Positions 43,688-51,933 of a DNA stretch of 64,000 nucleotides are shown piece after piece. The notes beneath the pieces are model-generated. The model saw only the letters and a list, made by a program, of their open reading frames with translations. It did no database searches and was not told the DNA's origin. Location of the stretch: NCBI RefSeq assembly GCF_018502625.1, contig NZ_CP075566.1:563001-627000 (forward strand), given 5' to 3'. Numbering within the stretch: the first letter of the stretch is position 1; every line of letters starts with the position of its first letter. The translations under genes and the position numbers were made by a program. Source of the stretch: Pseudomonas hormoni (GTDB lineage Bacteria; Pseudomonadota; Gammaproteobacteria; Pseudomonadales; Pseudomonadaceae).

Positions 43688-46267
43688 TTAGATCCGTGTC
43701 TTTAGTGTATAGAGCATTTCTAGCGCGCGACGCGGCGTCAGGTCATCCAGATCCAGTTTGGCCAGTTCATCGAGCACCGGATGCGGCAGGCTGGCGAACA
43801 TGTCGCTCTGCTGCGGCGCGGCCGGTTTGCCTTTGGCAGTCTTGGGCACTTCATGGGGCAGTGCGGTGGCTTCCAGTCGACCCAGGTGCTCGCGAGCGCG
43901 CACGATCACTTCGCTCGGCACGCCGGCCAGCTGCGCAACGGCCAGGCCATAGCTCTGGCTGGCCGGCCCGGGCAGCACGTGGTGCAGGAACACGATGCGC
44001 TCGTTGTGCTCGGTGGCATTGAGGTGCACGTTGGCCACCAGCGGTTGCGCTTCCGGTAGCACCGTCAGCTCGAAGTAGTGGGTGGCGAACAGCGTGTAAG
44101 CCCGCAAGTGCGCCAGGCGTTCGGCTGCGGCCCACGCCAGGGACAGGCCGTCGAAGGTGCTGGTGCCTCGACCGACTTCGTCCATCAGCACCAGGCTGCG
44201 CTCGGTGGCGTTGTGCAAAATGTTGGCGGTTTCGCTCATTTCGACCATGAAGGTCGAGCGTCCACCGGCCAGGTCATCGCTGGAACCTATCCGGGTGAAG
44301 ATCCGGTCCACCAGCGACAATTCGCAACTGGTCGCCGGCACGAAACTGCCGATGTGCGCCAGCAACACGATCAATGCGGTCTGACGCATGTAGGTGGATT
44401 TACCGCCCATGTTCGGACCGGTGATCACCAGCATGCGGGTACTGTCGTCGAGGCTCAGGTCATTGGCCACGAACGGCGTGGTCAGCACTTGCTCGACCAC
44501 CGGGTGGCGGCCTTGGCTGATGCGCATGCATGGCTCGTCGACGAAGCGCGGGCAATTCAGGTCGAGATTCAATGCGCGTTCGGCGAGGTTGCTCAGCACG
44601 TCCAGTTCGGCCAGGGCTGCGGCGGTGTCTTGTAGGGGTGGCAACTGAGCGATCAGGTCTTCGAGCAGCGCTTCGTAAAGCATCTTTTCGCGAGCCAGGG
44701 CGCGGCTCTTGGCCGACAGTGCCTTGTCCTCGAATGCCTTGAGTTCCGGCGTGATGAAACGCTCGGCGCCTTTCAGCGTCTGGCGACGAATGTAGTCGGC
44801 CGGCGCCGATTCGGCCTGCTTGCTCGGCAGCTCGATGAAGTAACCGTGAATTCGGTTGTACCCGACTTTCAAGTGCGACAGCCCGGTGCGGGCCTTCTCG
44901 CGTGCTTCCAGATCGATCAGGAACTGCCCGGCGTTTTCGCTCAGCGATTGCAGATCATCGAGTTCGCTGTCGTAACCGGTTTTCAACACGCCGCCATCGC
45001 GGATCACCGCAGGCGGGTTGTCGATGATGGCTTTTTCCAGCAGTGCCGCCAGTTCCGGGTAGGTGCTGGTGGTTTTCGCCAGTTGAATAATGTGCGGCGC
45101 TTCCAGTTCGGTCATCGCCACTTGCAGCTCAGGCAGTGCACCGAGGGCATCGCGCAGGCGCGCCAGGTCACGAGGACGGGCATTACGCAAACCGATCCGC
45201 GCCAGAATCCGCTCGATGTCACCGATTTCCTTGAGCTGCGGTTGCAGCTTTTCGAAACGGTAGCCGTCGAGCAGGCAAGTGATCGAGGTTTGGCGTGACA
45301 GCAAAACCTTCAGATCCCGCAACGGCCGGTTCAACCAGCGGGTCAGCAGACGACTGCCCATCGCGGTCTGGCAGCGATCGACCACCGATTGCAACGTGTT
45401 GTCGCGACCGCCGGCCAGGTTGGTGTCCAGTTCCAGGTTGCGCCGGCTCGCGCCGTCCAGCACCACGGTGTCGTCCAGACGCTCATGGCGCAGGCTGCGC
45501 AAATGGGGCAGGGCGGTGCGCTGGGTTTCCTTGGCGTAGCTGAGCAGGCAGCCGGCAGCGCCGATGGCCAGGGTCAGGTTCTCGCAACCGAACCCTTTCA
45601 GGTCCTGGGTCGAGAATTGCTGGCAGAGACTTTTCAGCGCTGAGTCGCGCTCGAAATCCCACGGCGCACGACGACGTACCCCACGGCGTTTCTCCGCCGG
45701 CAAATCCTTCGGCCAGTCATCCGGGATCATCAGCTCCACCGGATTGACCCGCTCCAGTTCCGCCAGCAGGTTTTCCCAGCCCTTGATCTCCAGCACGGTG
45801 AAGTTACCGCTGGTGATGTCCAGCACCGCCAACCCGAACAGACGCTCGTCACCCAGCACCGCTGCGATCAGGTTATCCCGACGCTCATCCAGCAGCGCTT
45901 CATCACTGACCGTGCCCGGTGTGATGATCCGCACCACCTGACGATCCACCGGCCCCTTGCTGGTCGCCGGATCGCCGACCTGCTCACAGATCACCACCGA
46001 TTCGCCGAGCTTGACCAATTTCGCCAGGTAACCTTCCGCGGCGTGGTAAGGAATCCCGCACATCGGAATCGCCTGACCGGCCGACTGCCCACGGGCGGTC
46101 AGGGTGATGTCCAGCAACTTGGCGGCCTTCTTCGCGTCTTCATAGAAGATCTCGTAGAAGTCACCCATGCGGTAGAACATCAGCTGGTCGGGGTGCTGGT
46201 TCTTCAGGCGCCAGTATTGCTGCATCATCGGCGTGTGAGAGGACAGATCGGAGAGTGCTTTATTCAT
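43688..46267 (-). CDS. mutS: DNA mismatch repair protein MutS
   Basis: The product has 859 residues from the ATG at 46267, beginning [20 protein letters not shown]. The upstream reading to 46453 is unsupported. It has the mismatch-contact motif [15 protein letters not shown], Walker [14 protein letters not shown] near residue 615, Walker [18 protein letters not shown] and a C-terminal dimerisation helix. It recognises mispairs and recruits MutL. It borders the tailocin cluster, which sits in the mutS-cinA interval. Confidence 0.97.
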   Translation of the reverse strand: MNKALSDLSSHTPMMQQYWRLKNQHPDQLMFYRMGDFYEIFYEDAKKAAKLLDITLTARGQSAGQAIPMCGIPYHAAEGYLAKLVKLGESVVICEQVGDPATSKGPVDRQVVRIITPGTVSDEALLDERRDNLIAAVLGDERLFGLAVLDITSGNFTVLEIKGWENLLAELERVNPVELMIPDDWPKDLPAEKRRGVRRRAPWDFERDSALKSLCQQFSTQDLKGFGCENLTLAIGAAGCLLSYAKETQRTALPHLRSLRHERLDDTVVLDGASRRNLELDTNLAGGRDNTLQSVVDRCQTAMGSRLLTRWLNRPLRDLKVLLSRQTSITCLLDGYRFEKLQPQLKEIGDIERILARIGLRNARPRDLARLRDALGALPELQVAMTELEAPHIIQLAKTTSTYPELAALLEKAIIDNPPAVIRDGGVLKTGYDSELDDLQSLSENAGQFLIDLEAREKARTGLSHLKVGYNRIHGYFIELPSKQAESAPADYIRRQTLKGAERFITPELKAFEDKALSAKSRALAREKMLYEALLEDLIAQLPPLQDTAAALAELDVLSNLAERALNLDLNCPRFVDEPCMRISQGRHPVVEQVLTTPFVANDLSLDDSTRMLVITGPNMGGKSTYMRQTALIVLLAHIGSFVPATSCELSLVDRIFTRIGSSDDLAGGRSTFMVEMSETANILHNATERSLVLMDEVGRGTSTFDGLSLAWAAAERLAHLRAYTLFATHYFELTVLPEAQPLVANVHLNATEHNERIVFLHHVLPGPASQSYGLAVAQLAGVPSEVIVRAREHLGRLEATALPHEVPKTAKGKPAAPQQSDMFASLPHPVLDELAKLDLDDLTPRRALEMLYTLKTRI

Positions 46268-46458
46268 CGGATAATCAGGCAAATTCGTTGAAAGGTGTAG
46301 GGCAAAGGAGGGACATCGGCCCGGCTTTTCCGCGATGGGCGCAAGGTTAACATGGGCGGTCCACCCGACGCAGGCATGAAAGCCGCGGGATACATTTCTG
46401 CTGTCTATGCACTCAATATGCGAATCAGCATTTGTCTTCGGAAAAAAGATCAAGCACT

Positions 46459-47202
46459 ATGCGCGTTATGCAAAAACGCAATGTTTCTACCGTCTTAAGA
46501 GCGCTGCTCGATCAGCACGGGATCTCCCCCACGGAGCTTCACCGTCGCACCGGCGTGCCTCAATCCACTCTCTCGCGAATCCTCAGCGGGAAGATCGTCG
46601 ATCCTTCGGACAAACACATCTCGAAGATCGCCGAGTACTTCGCCGTGAGCACCGACCAGTTGCGGGGCCGCGCGGATGTCGCGCCCGCCGCCAATTCCGG
46701 TCGCGATGAATTGCATTCCGAACTCAAGGACATAAGCCTGTGGGACGACGATACGCCTGTCGATGACGACGAGGTGTCGGTCCCCTTTCTTCGCGAGGTT
46801 GAATTGGCTGCTGGATCAGGAAGATTCGTCATCGAAGAAAGCGAGCGCTCTAGCCTGCGCTTCGGCAAGCGCAGCTTGCGCCACAACGGTGTGCAGTTCG
46901 ACCAGGCCAAATGCGTGACGGTGCGTGGTAACAGCATGCTGCCGGTCCTGCGTGACGGCGCGACCGTGGGGGTCAATGCCGGCAAATGCGGGATTGGCGA
47001 TATCGTCGATGGCGACCTGTATGCCATTAACCACAACGGTCAGCTGCGGGTTAAACAGCTTTATCGCCTGCCGACGGGGATTCGCCTGCGCAGCTTCAAT
47101 CGCGATGAGCATCCGGACGAGGACTACACCTTCCAGGAGATCCAGGAAGAGCAGATCGTCATCCTTGGTCACGTCTTCTGGTGGGGCATGTACGCCCGTT
47201 AA
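46459..47202 (+). CDS. prtR: LexA/PrtR-like self-cleaving repressor of the tailocin
   Basis: The product has 247 residues from the ATG at 46459. A TTG at 46432 and an ATG at 46468 are alternatives. The N-terminal HTH (ALLDQHGISPTELHRRTGVP, QSTLSRILSGKI) precedes an S24 peptidase domain with the Ala118-Gly119 cleavage site (ELAAGSGR), Ser159 (RGNSML) and Lys199 (LRVKQLYR). DNA damage should make RecA promote its self-cleavage and free the tailocin promoter. It is divergent from mutS and has its own terminator. TGCA-rich half-sites at 46405-46434 may allow autoregulation. The symbol is by analogy with the R/F-pyocin repressor. Confidence 0.85.
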   Translation: MRVMQKRNVSTVLRALLDQHGISPTELHRRTGVPQSTLSRILSGKIVDPSDKHISKIAEYFAVSTDQLRGRADVAPAANSGRDELHSELKDISLWDDDTPVDDDEVSVPFLREVELAAGSGRFVIEESERSSLRFGKRSLRHNGVQFDQAKCVTVRGNSMLPVLRDGATVGVNAGKCGIGDIVDGDLYAINHNGQLRVKQLYRLPTGIRLRSFNRDEHPDEDYTFQEIQEEQIVILGHVFWWGMYAR

Positions 47203-47219
47203 CCTCGGCGCTGTCAGAT

Positions 47220-47247
47220 AAAACCCGCCACTGCGCGGGTTTTTTTT
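47220..47247 (+). terminator. Intrinsic terminator of the repressor gene
   Basis: AAACCCGC (47221-47228) and GCGGGTTT (47235-47242) form a stem followed by a long T run. It isolates the repressor gene from the tailocin late promoter. Confidence 0.9.
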
Positions 47248-47298
47248 CGCCTGCTGAAAACCGCCAACGCCTTTGTCTGTGGGGCTTTCATGCGTCAG

Positions 47299-47358
47299 TG
47301 CATTTGTAATGCATAAATAAATGCATTAATGCATTGACTGTATATGCATCCATGCATA
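47299..47358. promoter_or_regulatory. TGCAT operator array over the tailocin promoter
   Basis: Six TGCAT motifs start at 47299, 47310, 47322, 47330, 47345 and 47353. The last four form AATGCATTAATGCATT (47320-47335, a perfect 16-bp palindrome) and TATGCATCCATGCATA (47343-47358, palindromic except the centre), 23 bp apart. One overlaps the -35 and the other the -10 of the promoter below. They are the best candidates for binding of the adjacent repressor as cooperating dimers. Confidence 0.75.
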
Positions 47359-47362
47359 TTCT
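47334..47362 (+). promoter_or_regulatory. Tailocin structural-operon promoter
   Basis: TTGACT (47334-47339) and TATTCT (47357-47362) have an optimal 17-bp spacer and are covered by the TGCAT palindromes. Transcription should start at about 47369. No PrtN-like activator gene is present nearby, so direct repression may suffice. Confidence 0.7.
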
Positions 47363-47368
47363 TTGTCT

Positions 47369-47622
47369 CAAGCCGCTCAACAAAGCGGCTCGAAACGAAG
47401 CTCTTTAGTTCCACCACAAAGGCAGCGATGAACCGGCCTCAACGGTTCAGAGGGTTGGCAACTGACCCGGGTGTGCAGCGTAAAGCACCAGAAGCAGTTA
47501 TCCGGCGGGCAGGGACCGCGGTCGGAAAAACAATATGAATGGACCCGTACCGCGCCAGTAGCGCCGAAAGGTCAACGCGAAGGATCGCATTACTGAAAAG
47601 CCCGGCAAGCGCCGGGCTTTTT
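47369..47622 (+). promoter_or_regulatory. Untranslated, structured tailocin leader ending in a strong terminator
   Basis: This stretch of about 250 nt holds no convincing gene. A 64-codon frame from 47344 begins upstream of the predicted transcript start. It starts with the hairpin AGCCGC/GCGGCT (47371-47390), has a second hairpin GAACCG/CGGTTC (47430-47448), and ends in the terminator AAAAGCCCGGC (47596-47606)/GCCGGGCTTTT (47611-47621). Either most transcripts stop here as a small RNA, or the leader lets polymerase ignore this and later terminators. The function is inferred. Confidence 0.5.
47596..47622 (+). terminator. Strong intrinsic terminator at the end of the tailocin leader
   Basis: A perfect 11-bp stem AAAAGCCCGGC/GCCGGGCTTTT with a 4-nt loop and terminal T run lies between the only strong promoter and the first tailocin gene at 47697. 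Confidence 0.92.
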
Positions 47623-47696
47623 GGAATGCCTACCTCGACCGAGGTCTATCAACCTCAACGACGACAAGGATTCGGCAGAAGCCAGGAGGCATCGCG

Positions 47697-47879
47697 ATGT
47701 TGAAAGATTGCAGATGTGGGCAGTGCAAAAGACTTCTCGCCCGAGTGGGTGAGTACACCGAGCTCCAGATCAAATGCTCCCGATGCGGAACATTGAATCA
47801 CGTGAAGGCCACGAGCCTTGAGCGATCGCCGTTGAGCGACAAAGAAGTGGCACATGCCGCAACTTCCCAATTGGCATAG
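47697..47879 (+). CDS. Mu Com-like zinc-finger protein
   Basis: The product has 60 residues with an AGGAGG Shine-Dalgarno. Two Cys pairs, CRCGQCKRLLARVGEY and IKCSRCGTLNHVKA, match the zinc-binding core of phage Mu Com, which activates translation of the mom DNA-modification mRNA. No mom gene is present in the window. It is the first protein gene after the leader terminator. An RNA-binding role is inferred from the family. It could regulate tailocin mRNA or be a relic of a Mu-like ancestor. Confidence 0.75.
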   Translation: MLKDCRCGQCKRLLARVGEYTELQIKCSRCGTLNHVKATSLERSPLSDKEVAHAATSQLA

Positions 47880-47910
47880 AGCTGTTGGGTTAATCGTTCA
47901 GGAGAAACAT

Positions 47911-48174
47911 ATGCAACGTTTTACTGGTGTAGCCCAATCGTTCATGACTGCGTGCGAAGCGATCGCACCCGTTGCTGGTTTGGAGATGGAGGATCTCGTC
48001 AAGAAAGCCTTCAATCGTCCAGCGCAGGCAGAGGAGATGTTTCAATTCAAATTGCTGATGGACGGAGGTTATTTCTCCAACGAAGGCATCGGCCCGAAGG
48101 GCACGCAGCTTTATCAACTGACGTGGAAGGGTTATGCGTTGCTGCAGGCTATGCGCCGTAACGAAAACATTTGA
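47911..48174 (+). CDS. Hypothetical small tailocin-region protein
   Basis: The product has 87 residues with a CAGGAG Shine-Dalgarno in front of the ATG at 47911. The C-terminal half, GYFSNEGIGPKGTQLYQLTW followed by KGYALLQAMRRNE, recalls the end of DUF2513-type phage proteins, where the strand-turn and LTWxGxxLL motif suggests a winged-helix fold. I cannot assign a function. It lies between the Com-like gene and the holin, and the 218 bp after it (48175-48392) hold no recognisable gene. Confidence 0.65.
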   Translation: MQRFTGVAQSFMTACEAIAPVAGLEMEDLVKKAFNRPAQAEEMFQFKLLMDGGYFSNEGIGPKGTQLYQLTWKGYALLQAMRRNENI

Positions 48175-48392
48175 TCGCAGGTATGCGATGGGGGCAACTC
48201 ATCGGCATTGCCTGAGTTCTGCGCCCGGTAATGCGGTTGAAGGGCAGGCTTGTCGATGGGCAGGCCTGCTATCCGAAGCAAAATCAGAACGATGTTCTTC
48301 GACAGACAGCGTGGAAAGACACGTGCCCCTATTTATGGCCTCGTATTCGCGGGACCTTTTCGTTACGCAATTCACCCCGCAGGAGGCGTGAC

Positions 48393-48740
48393 ATGACAAA
48401 CGAGCAACAAGCGTTGCTGGACATGCCGATCTGGCTGGTCATCGTGCTCGCCTTGATGGGCGGGGTGTCTGGCGAAATGTGGCGCGCCGACAAGGAGGGA
48501 GCCCGCGGCTGGTCATTGCTGCGGCGTCTGGCCTTGCGTTCCGGGGCCTGCATGATCTGCGGGGTCTCGGCCATCATGCTGCTGTACGCCGCCGGCATGT
48601 CGATCTGGGCGGCCGGCGCGTTCGGTTGCCTCACGGCCATGGCCGGCGCCGACGTCGCCATCGGCCTTTACGAACGCTGGGCGGCCAAGCGGATCGGCGT
48701 GTGCGAAGTACCGCCGCGTGATTCCCGCCCGGATCAATAA
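48393..48740 (+). CDS. Phage-type holin
   Basis: The product has 115 residues from the ATG at 48393, which has an AGGAGG Shine-Dalgarno. Three hydrophobic segments (PIWLVIVLALMGGVSGEMW; ACMICGVSAIMLLYAAGM; IWAAGAFGCLTAMAGADVAI) and a charged C-terminus fit class III/LydA-like holins. It should permeabilise the inner membrane so that the endolysin at 61231 reaches peptidoglycan and tailocin particles are released. It stands at the head of the cluster, as in R-pyocin loci. Confidence 0.8.
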   Translation: MTNEQQALLDMPIWLVIVLALMGGVSGEMWRADKEGARGWSLLRRLALRSGACMICGVSAIMLLYAAGMSIWAAGAFGCLTAMAGADVAIGLYERWAAKRIGVCEVPPRDSRPDQ

Positions 48741-48826
48741 AGCCAACTCCTTTGCCGTTCTGGCAATGCCGACACGCTGCAACCCCGCGCAGCCGAACGC
48801 TTCAATATTTGAACTGGAAGCCCCTT

Positions 48827-49351
48827 ATGTCCCTCGACATCGATAAGCCGTCGCGGCTGTTGTTTGCCATTGCCGAAGCGCTGCGTTCGGCTGGCCTGGG
48901 TTTGAAAGTCGGAGGTCGTCAGGACTTCGACGGCACGTTCGATCAGGCGTGGATTCTGATCGCCATCGAACGCAATGCACCCGGCGAGCGCGCCAATGAC
49001 GGGCGCATCGCCCATGTCCTGACGCTCTCGCTGCAAGTCATTGTGTCGCCGACGCTGGATAACCCCGGGTTGGCCGCTTGCGATCTGGCCGCCGTACTCA
49101 AGGGATGGGTGACGGATAACCGATGGGGCTTGTCGGGTAGCCAATGCGACCTGCCCATGAACATCGATGCCTTGCCGTCGACGCTCATCAGCGGTTCGCA
49201 GGAGTACCTCGCCTGGACCCTTTCCTTCACCCAGACGATTTATCTCGGCGCATTGCTGCTGGACGACCCGCTGGGCATCCCGAAATTCGCCCGCACCTGG
49301 GAAGTCTCGAACATCGACGACCCGGACCAATACACCGAACTGGAGGGCTGA
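48827..49351 (+). CDS. Tail terminator/collar candidate
   Basis: The product has 174 residues beginning MSLDIDKPSRLLFAIAEALR. No strong motif is visible. Mixed alpha/beta content and a conserved-looking YLAWTLSFTQTIYLGALLLDDP strand region resemble phage tail-completion proteins. It lies between the holin and the spike gene, where R2 pyocin encodes its collar protein, so a tail-terminator role is inferred from position. It is followed after 3 bp by gpV. Confidence 0.5.
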   Translation: MSLDIDKPSRLLFAIAEALRSAGLGLKVGGRQDFDGTFDQAWILIAIERNAPGERANDGRIAHVLTLSLQVIVSPTLDNPGLAACDLAAVLKGWVTDNRWGLSGSQCDLPMNIDALPSTLISGSQEYLAWTLSFTQTIYLGALLLDDPLGIPKFARTWEVSNIDDPDQYTELEG

Positions 49352-49354
49352 GCC

Positions 49355-49966
49355 ATGTTCGATGCGCTGTTACGCCAGCAACTCGGCCCGATCATCGAAC
49401 GCCTGGCCGAGATGGAGGCCGAACTTGAAGACCTGCACCGACGAACCGACAGCTTGTGTCGCATCGGCGTGTGCCAGGAAGTCGATGCGGCCAGTAACAC
49501 GTGCCGGGTCAGACACGGTGAATTACTGACCCCGGCCATCCGCTTTTTCAACCCCAGCGCCGGGGCGCAAAGCGAGTCGCGGATCCCCTCCGTCGGCGAG
49601 CAATGCCTGTTGCTCAACCATGGCGGCGGCGAGGGCAGCGCTCAATCCGTAGCGTTGTTCGGGCTTAACGGCAATCAGTTTCCACCCGCCTCGACACAGG
49701 CTTCGCTGACGCGTCGCCTCTATCTGGACGGTACGGAAAGTGGCTACGACGACGCCCGTCACGCCTTGCACTGGAAGAACGGCCCGGCGGCGTTCAACGG
49801 CTCTCGCGAAGCGCTCGAGTTGAATCTCGGCCCGGCGAGCCTTGCGATCACGCCTGAAGCCATCGAACTGCAACTGGGCGCGGTCGGCTTGCGACTCGAC
49901 GCTTCCGGTGTGCACCTGAGCGGCCCGCTGGTGGATCACCAGGGACGCGTCATCAGTACCGCATAA
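49355..49966 (+). CDS. V: Baseplate spike protein, gpV-like
   Basis: The product has 203 residues. An N-terminal coiled coil (IIERLAEMEAELEDLHRR) is followed by an OB-fold (IGVCQEVDAASNTCRVRHGE) and a repetitive beta-rich C-terminus (LELNLGPASLAITPEAIELQ, then GVHLSGPL), as in the P2 gpV needle trimer. It caps the tube and pierces the target envelope. The clear HxH iron site of some spikes is not obvious at the tip. Confidence 0.88.
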   Translation: MFDALLRQQLGPIIERLAEMEAELEDLHRRTDSLCRIGVCQEVDAASNTCRVRHGELLTPAIRFFNPSAGAQSESRIPSVGEQCLLLNHGGGEGSAQSVALFGLNGNQFPPASTQASLTRRLYLDGTESGYDDARHALHWKNGPAAFNGSREALELNLGPASLAITPEAIELQLGAVGLRLDASGVHLSGPLVDHQGRVISTA

Positions 49967-49976
49967 AGAGTTTCCC

Positions 49977-50309
49977 ATGATCGGAATCGATAGAAACACC
50001 GGGGCGGCGGTCGACGACTGGCCGCAATTCGTGCAGCGCGCAACCCGGGCGCTGACCACGCCGTTGGGAACCCGTCAGAAGCGTCCTTTGTACGGCTCGA
50101 TGATCCCGGACCTGCTAGGCCGCAACCTCGGCGACGACCTGCTGATCCTTGCCCAGAGCCATGCGGCGCAGGCGTTTTACAACGAACAGAACGGCATCAG
50201 TGATTTCCAGCCGCAGGTCATTGTCGCCGGCCGGCAAGGTGCCGGGCTTGTACTGCGATTTGCCGGCACCTGGAAAAACCGCAATCAGACCTTCGAGGTG
50301 GTGACATGA
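49977..50309 (+). CDS. W: Baseplate wedge protein, gpW/gp25-like
   Basis: The product has 110 residues beginning MIGIDRNTGAAVDDWPQFVQ with RATRALTTPLGTRQKRPLYG, the conserved core of gp25/gpW sheath initiators. It anchors the first sheath ring to the baseplate. The stop overlaps gpJ (ATGA at 50306). Confidence 0.92.
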   Translation: MIGIDRNTGAAVDDWPQFVQRATRALTTPLGTRQKRPLYGSMIPDLLGRNLGDDLLILAQSHAAQAFYNEQNGISDFQPQVIVAGRQGAGLVLRFAGTWKNRNQTFEVVT

Positions 50310-51301
50310 GCATGTTGATCCCTGGCCAGAACCAGTTGGCCGAACCGTCGATCGTCACCGTCGAAGCGTTCGAGGATTTGCTCGCCGAGTTCAAGACCTT
50401 TGTCGTCGAGTACGTCGGCGCCCGGTCTCCCGAGACGGCGGCGAAGCTCAAGGCCAGTCTTGAAAACGAAAGCGAGTTGCTGACGCTGGCGCTTGAGGCG
50501 TTTTGTGTACGCCTGCAAATTCACGAACGAAAATACAACGCCCGCATCAAGCAGATGCTGGCCTGGTGGGCGACCGGCAGCAATCTGGATGCCCGTCTTG
50601 CCGACATGGGTCTTGAGCGTCAGCTGCTCGATCCGGGCGATCCGGCAGCGTTCCCGCCGATTGCGCCTGTGTACGAAAGCGACGATGACGCCCGGTTGCG
50701 TTACTACCTGGCGCCGCATGCACCGGCCGCCGGTTCGCGCATGCAGTATCGCCGCGAGGTGTTCACCCTCGGTGAGCGTCCTGCGGTAAAGGTGGATACA
50801 GCGGCGCCGGGCGAGGTGACGGTCACGTACACCTTCGATCCGGACGGCCATGCAGCACAGGTCAAGGATGGCAACGGACGTCGCACGGCGCCCGGTGAGG
50901 TGATGGTCACGGTGCTTGCAAGGGAAGGCGATGGCAGCGCGTCCGAAGAGTTGCTCGACGGTGTGCGCCAGCACTTCGCCCGGCCTGACGTACGACCGGA
51001 AACGGATCGGGTCACGGTGCAGGGCGCCCACATCAAAAACTACAAAATCCGCGTCGTCGCGAGGATCAACGCCGGCCCTGATTCGGGGCTGACCAAAGTG
51101 GCCGCACAACAGCAACTGCAAGCGTATGCCCAGAGTTGTCATCGGCTGGAAGGGCGGGTCGACCCGAGCTGGATCGACTTCACGCTGCATAACGCCGGCG
51201 CGGTTCAGCTCGAAATCCTTGAACCGGTCGAGCCGATTGTGACGACCGCCTTCGAAGCGCCTTGGTGCACCGGTGTCGAGGTCGAGGTGCTCACGCTATG
51301 A
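50306..51301 (+). CDS. J: Baseplate assembly protein J
   Basis: The product is a 331-residue member of the gpJ/gp6 wedge family. It shows RIKQMLAWWATGSNLDARLA in the N-terminal half and EVMVTVLAREGDGSASEELL near the middle. It forms the iris ring of the baseplate with gpI. It overlaps gpW and gpI by four bases each. Confidence 0.92.
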   Translation: MSMLIPGQNQLAEPSIVTVEAFEDLLAEFKTFVVEYVGARSPETAAKLKASLENESELLTLALEAFCVRLQIHERKYNARIKQMLAWWATGSNLDARLADMGLERQLLDPGDPAAFPPIAPVYESDDDARLRYYLAPHAPAAGSRMQYRREVFTLGERPAVKVDTAAPGEVTVTYTFDPDGHAAQVKDGNGRRTAPGEVMVTVLAREGDGSASEELLDGVRQHFARPDVRPETDRVTVQGAHIKNYKIRVVARINAGPDSGLTKVAAQQQLQAYAQSCHRLEGRVDPSWIDFTLHNAGAVQLEILEPVEPIVTTAFEAPWCTGVEVEVLTL

Positions 51302-51933
51302 GTGACCAGAAACCTCATTCGAGCCTGTTGCCTTCCAACAGCTCACCGCTGGAAAAGGCTTTGGATCTCGGTTTCGGCAGGTTGCTTGATCGCATCACGC
51401 CGCCGTTTCCCGAGCTGATGAACCCGACCGCGACGCCCTTGGCGTTTCTTCCGTATCTCGCCGCCGATCGCGGTGTCAGCGAATGGAGCTCCGAGGCGGC
51501 CGAAGCGGAAAAACGCTTAACGGTTGAGCTCGCCTGGCCCACGGCGCGACAGGCCGGGACGCGACAGGCGCTGGAAAACGCAGCCAAGGGATTGCGCTTG
51601 ATGCCCGAAATCCGGGCCTGGTACGAACAGACACCACCGGGTCAGCCCTACAGCTTTTCCGTCAGGGCGTTTACCGAGCAGCCCTACAGCGAAGAAATCG
51701 ACGCACGTCTCGATCGACGCCTGGCGGATGCCAAAAGCGAACGCGACATCCTGTCGGTATCCGTTGGTTTGAGCGCGTTTGGCAGTCACGTCATCGGCGC
51801 GGCGACGGTGTGCGGCGAACTCACCACGGTTTATCCGATTGTCATCGAAGGGCTCGAAGCCTCGGGTCAGGCCTTTATGGCTGCCGGGCTCTACGCCGTT
51901 GAAACATCCACTATTTATCCTCAGGGGGCCTGA
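51298..51933 (+). CDS. I: Baseplate/tail protein I
   Basis: The product has 211 residues from the ATG at 51298. It shows SLLPSNSSPLEKALDLGFGR and LAFLPYLAADRGVSEWSSEA, the typical P2 gpI N-terminus. It links wedge proteins to the fibre. The stop abuts the fibre start (TGAATG). Confidence 0.92.
   Translation: MSDQKPHSSLLPSNSSPLEKALDLGFGRLLDRITPPFPELMNPTATPLAFLPYLAADRGVSEWSSEAAEAEKRLTVELAWPTARQAGTRQALENAAKGLRLMPEIRAWYEQTPPGQPYSFSVRAFTEQPYSEEIDARLDRRLADAKSERDILSVSVGLSAFGSHVIGAATVCGELTTVYPIVIEGLEASGQAFMAAGLYAVETSTIYPQGA

Noticed and set aside
47299..47358. CRISPR-like short repeats
   Set aside because: The TGCAT repeats are only 5-6 bp, irregularly spaced, and lie over a promoter. No CRISPR array or cas gene is present in the window.
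47344..47538. 64-codon frame in the tailocin leader
   Set aside because: It begins upstream of the predicted transcript start, has no Shine-Dalgarno at its start, no recognisable motif, and its DNA is better explained by hairpins. An internal ATG at 47428 has a weak purine stretch, but the peptide is unconvincing.
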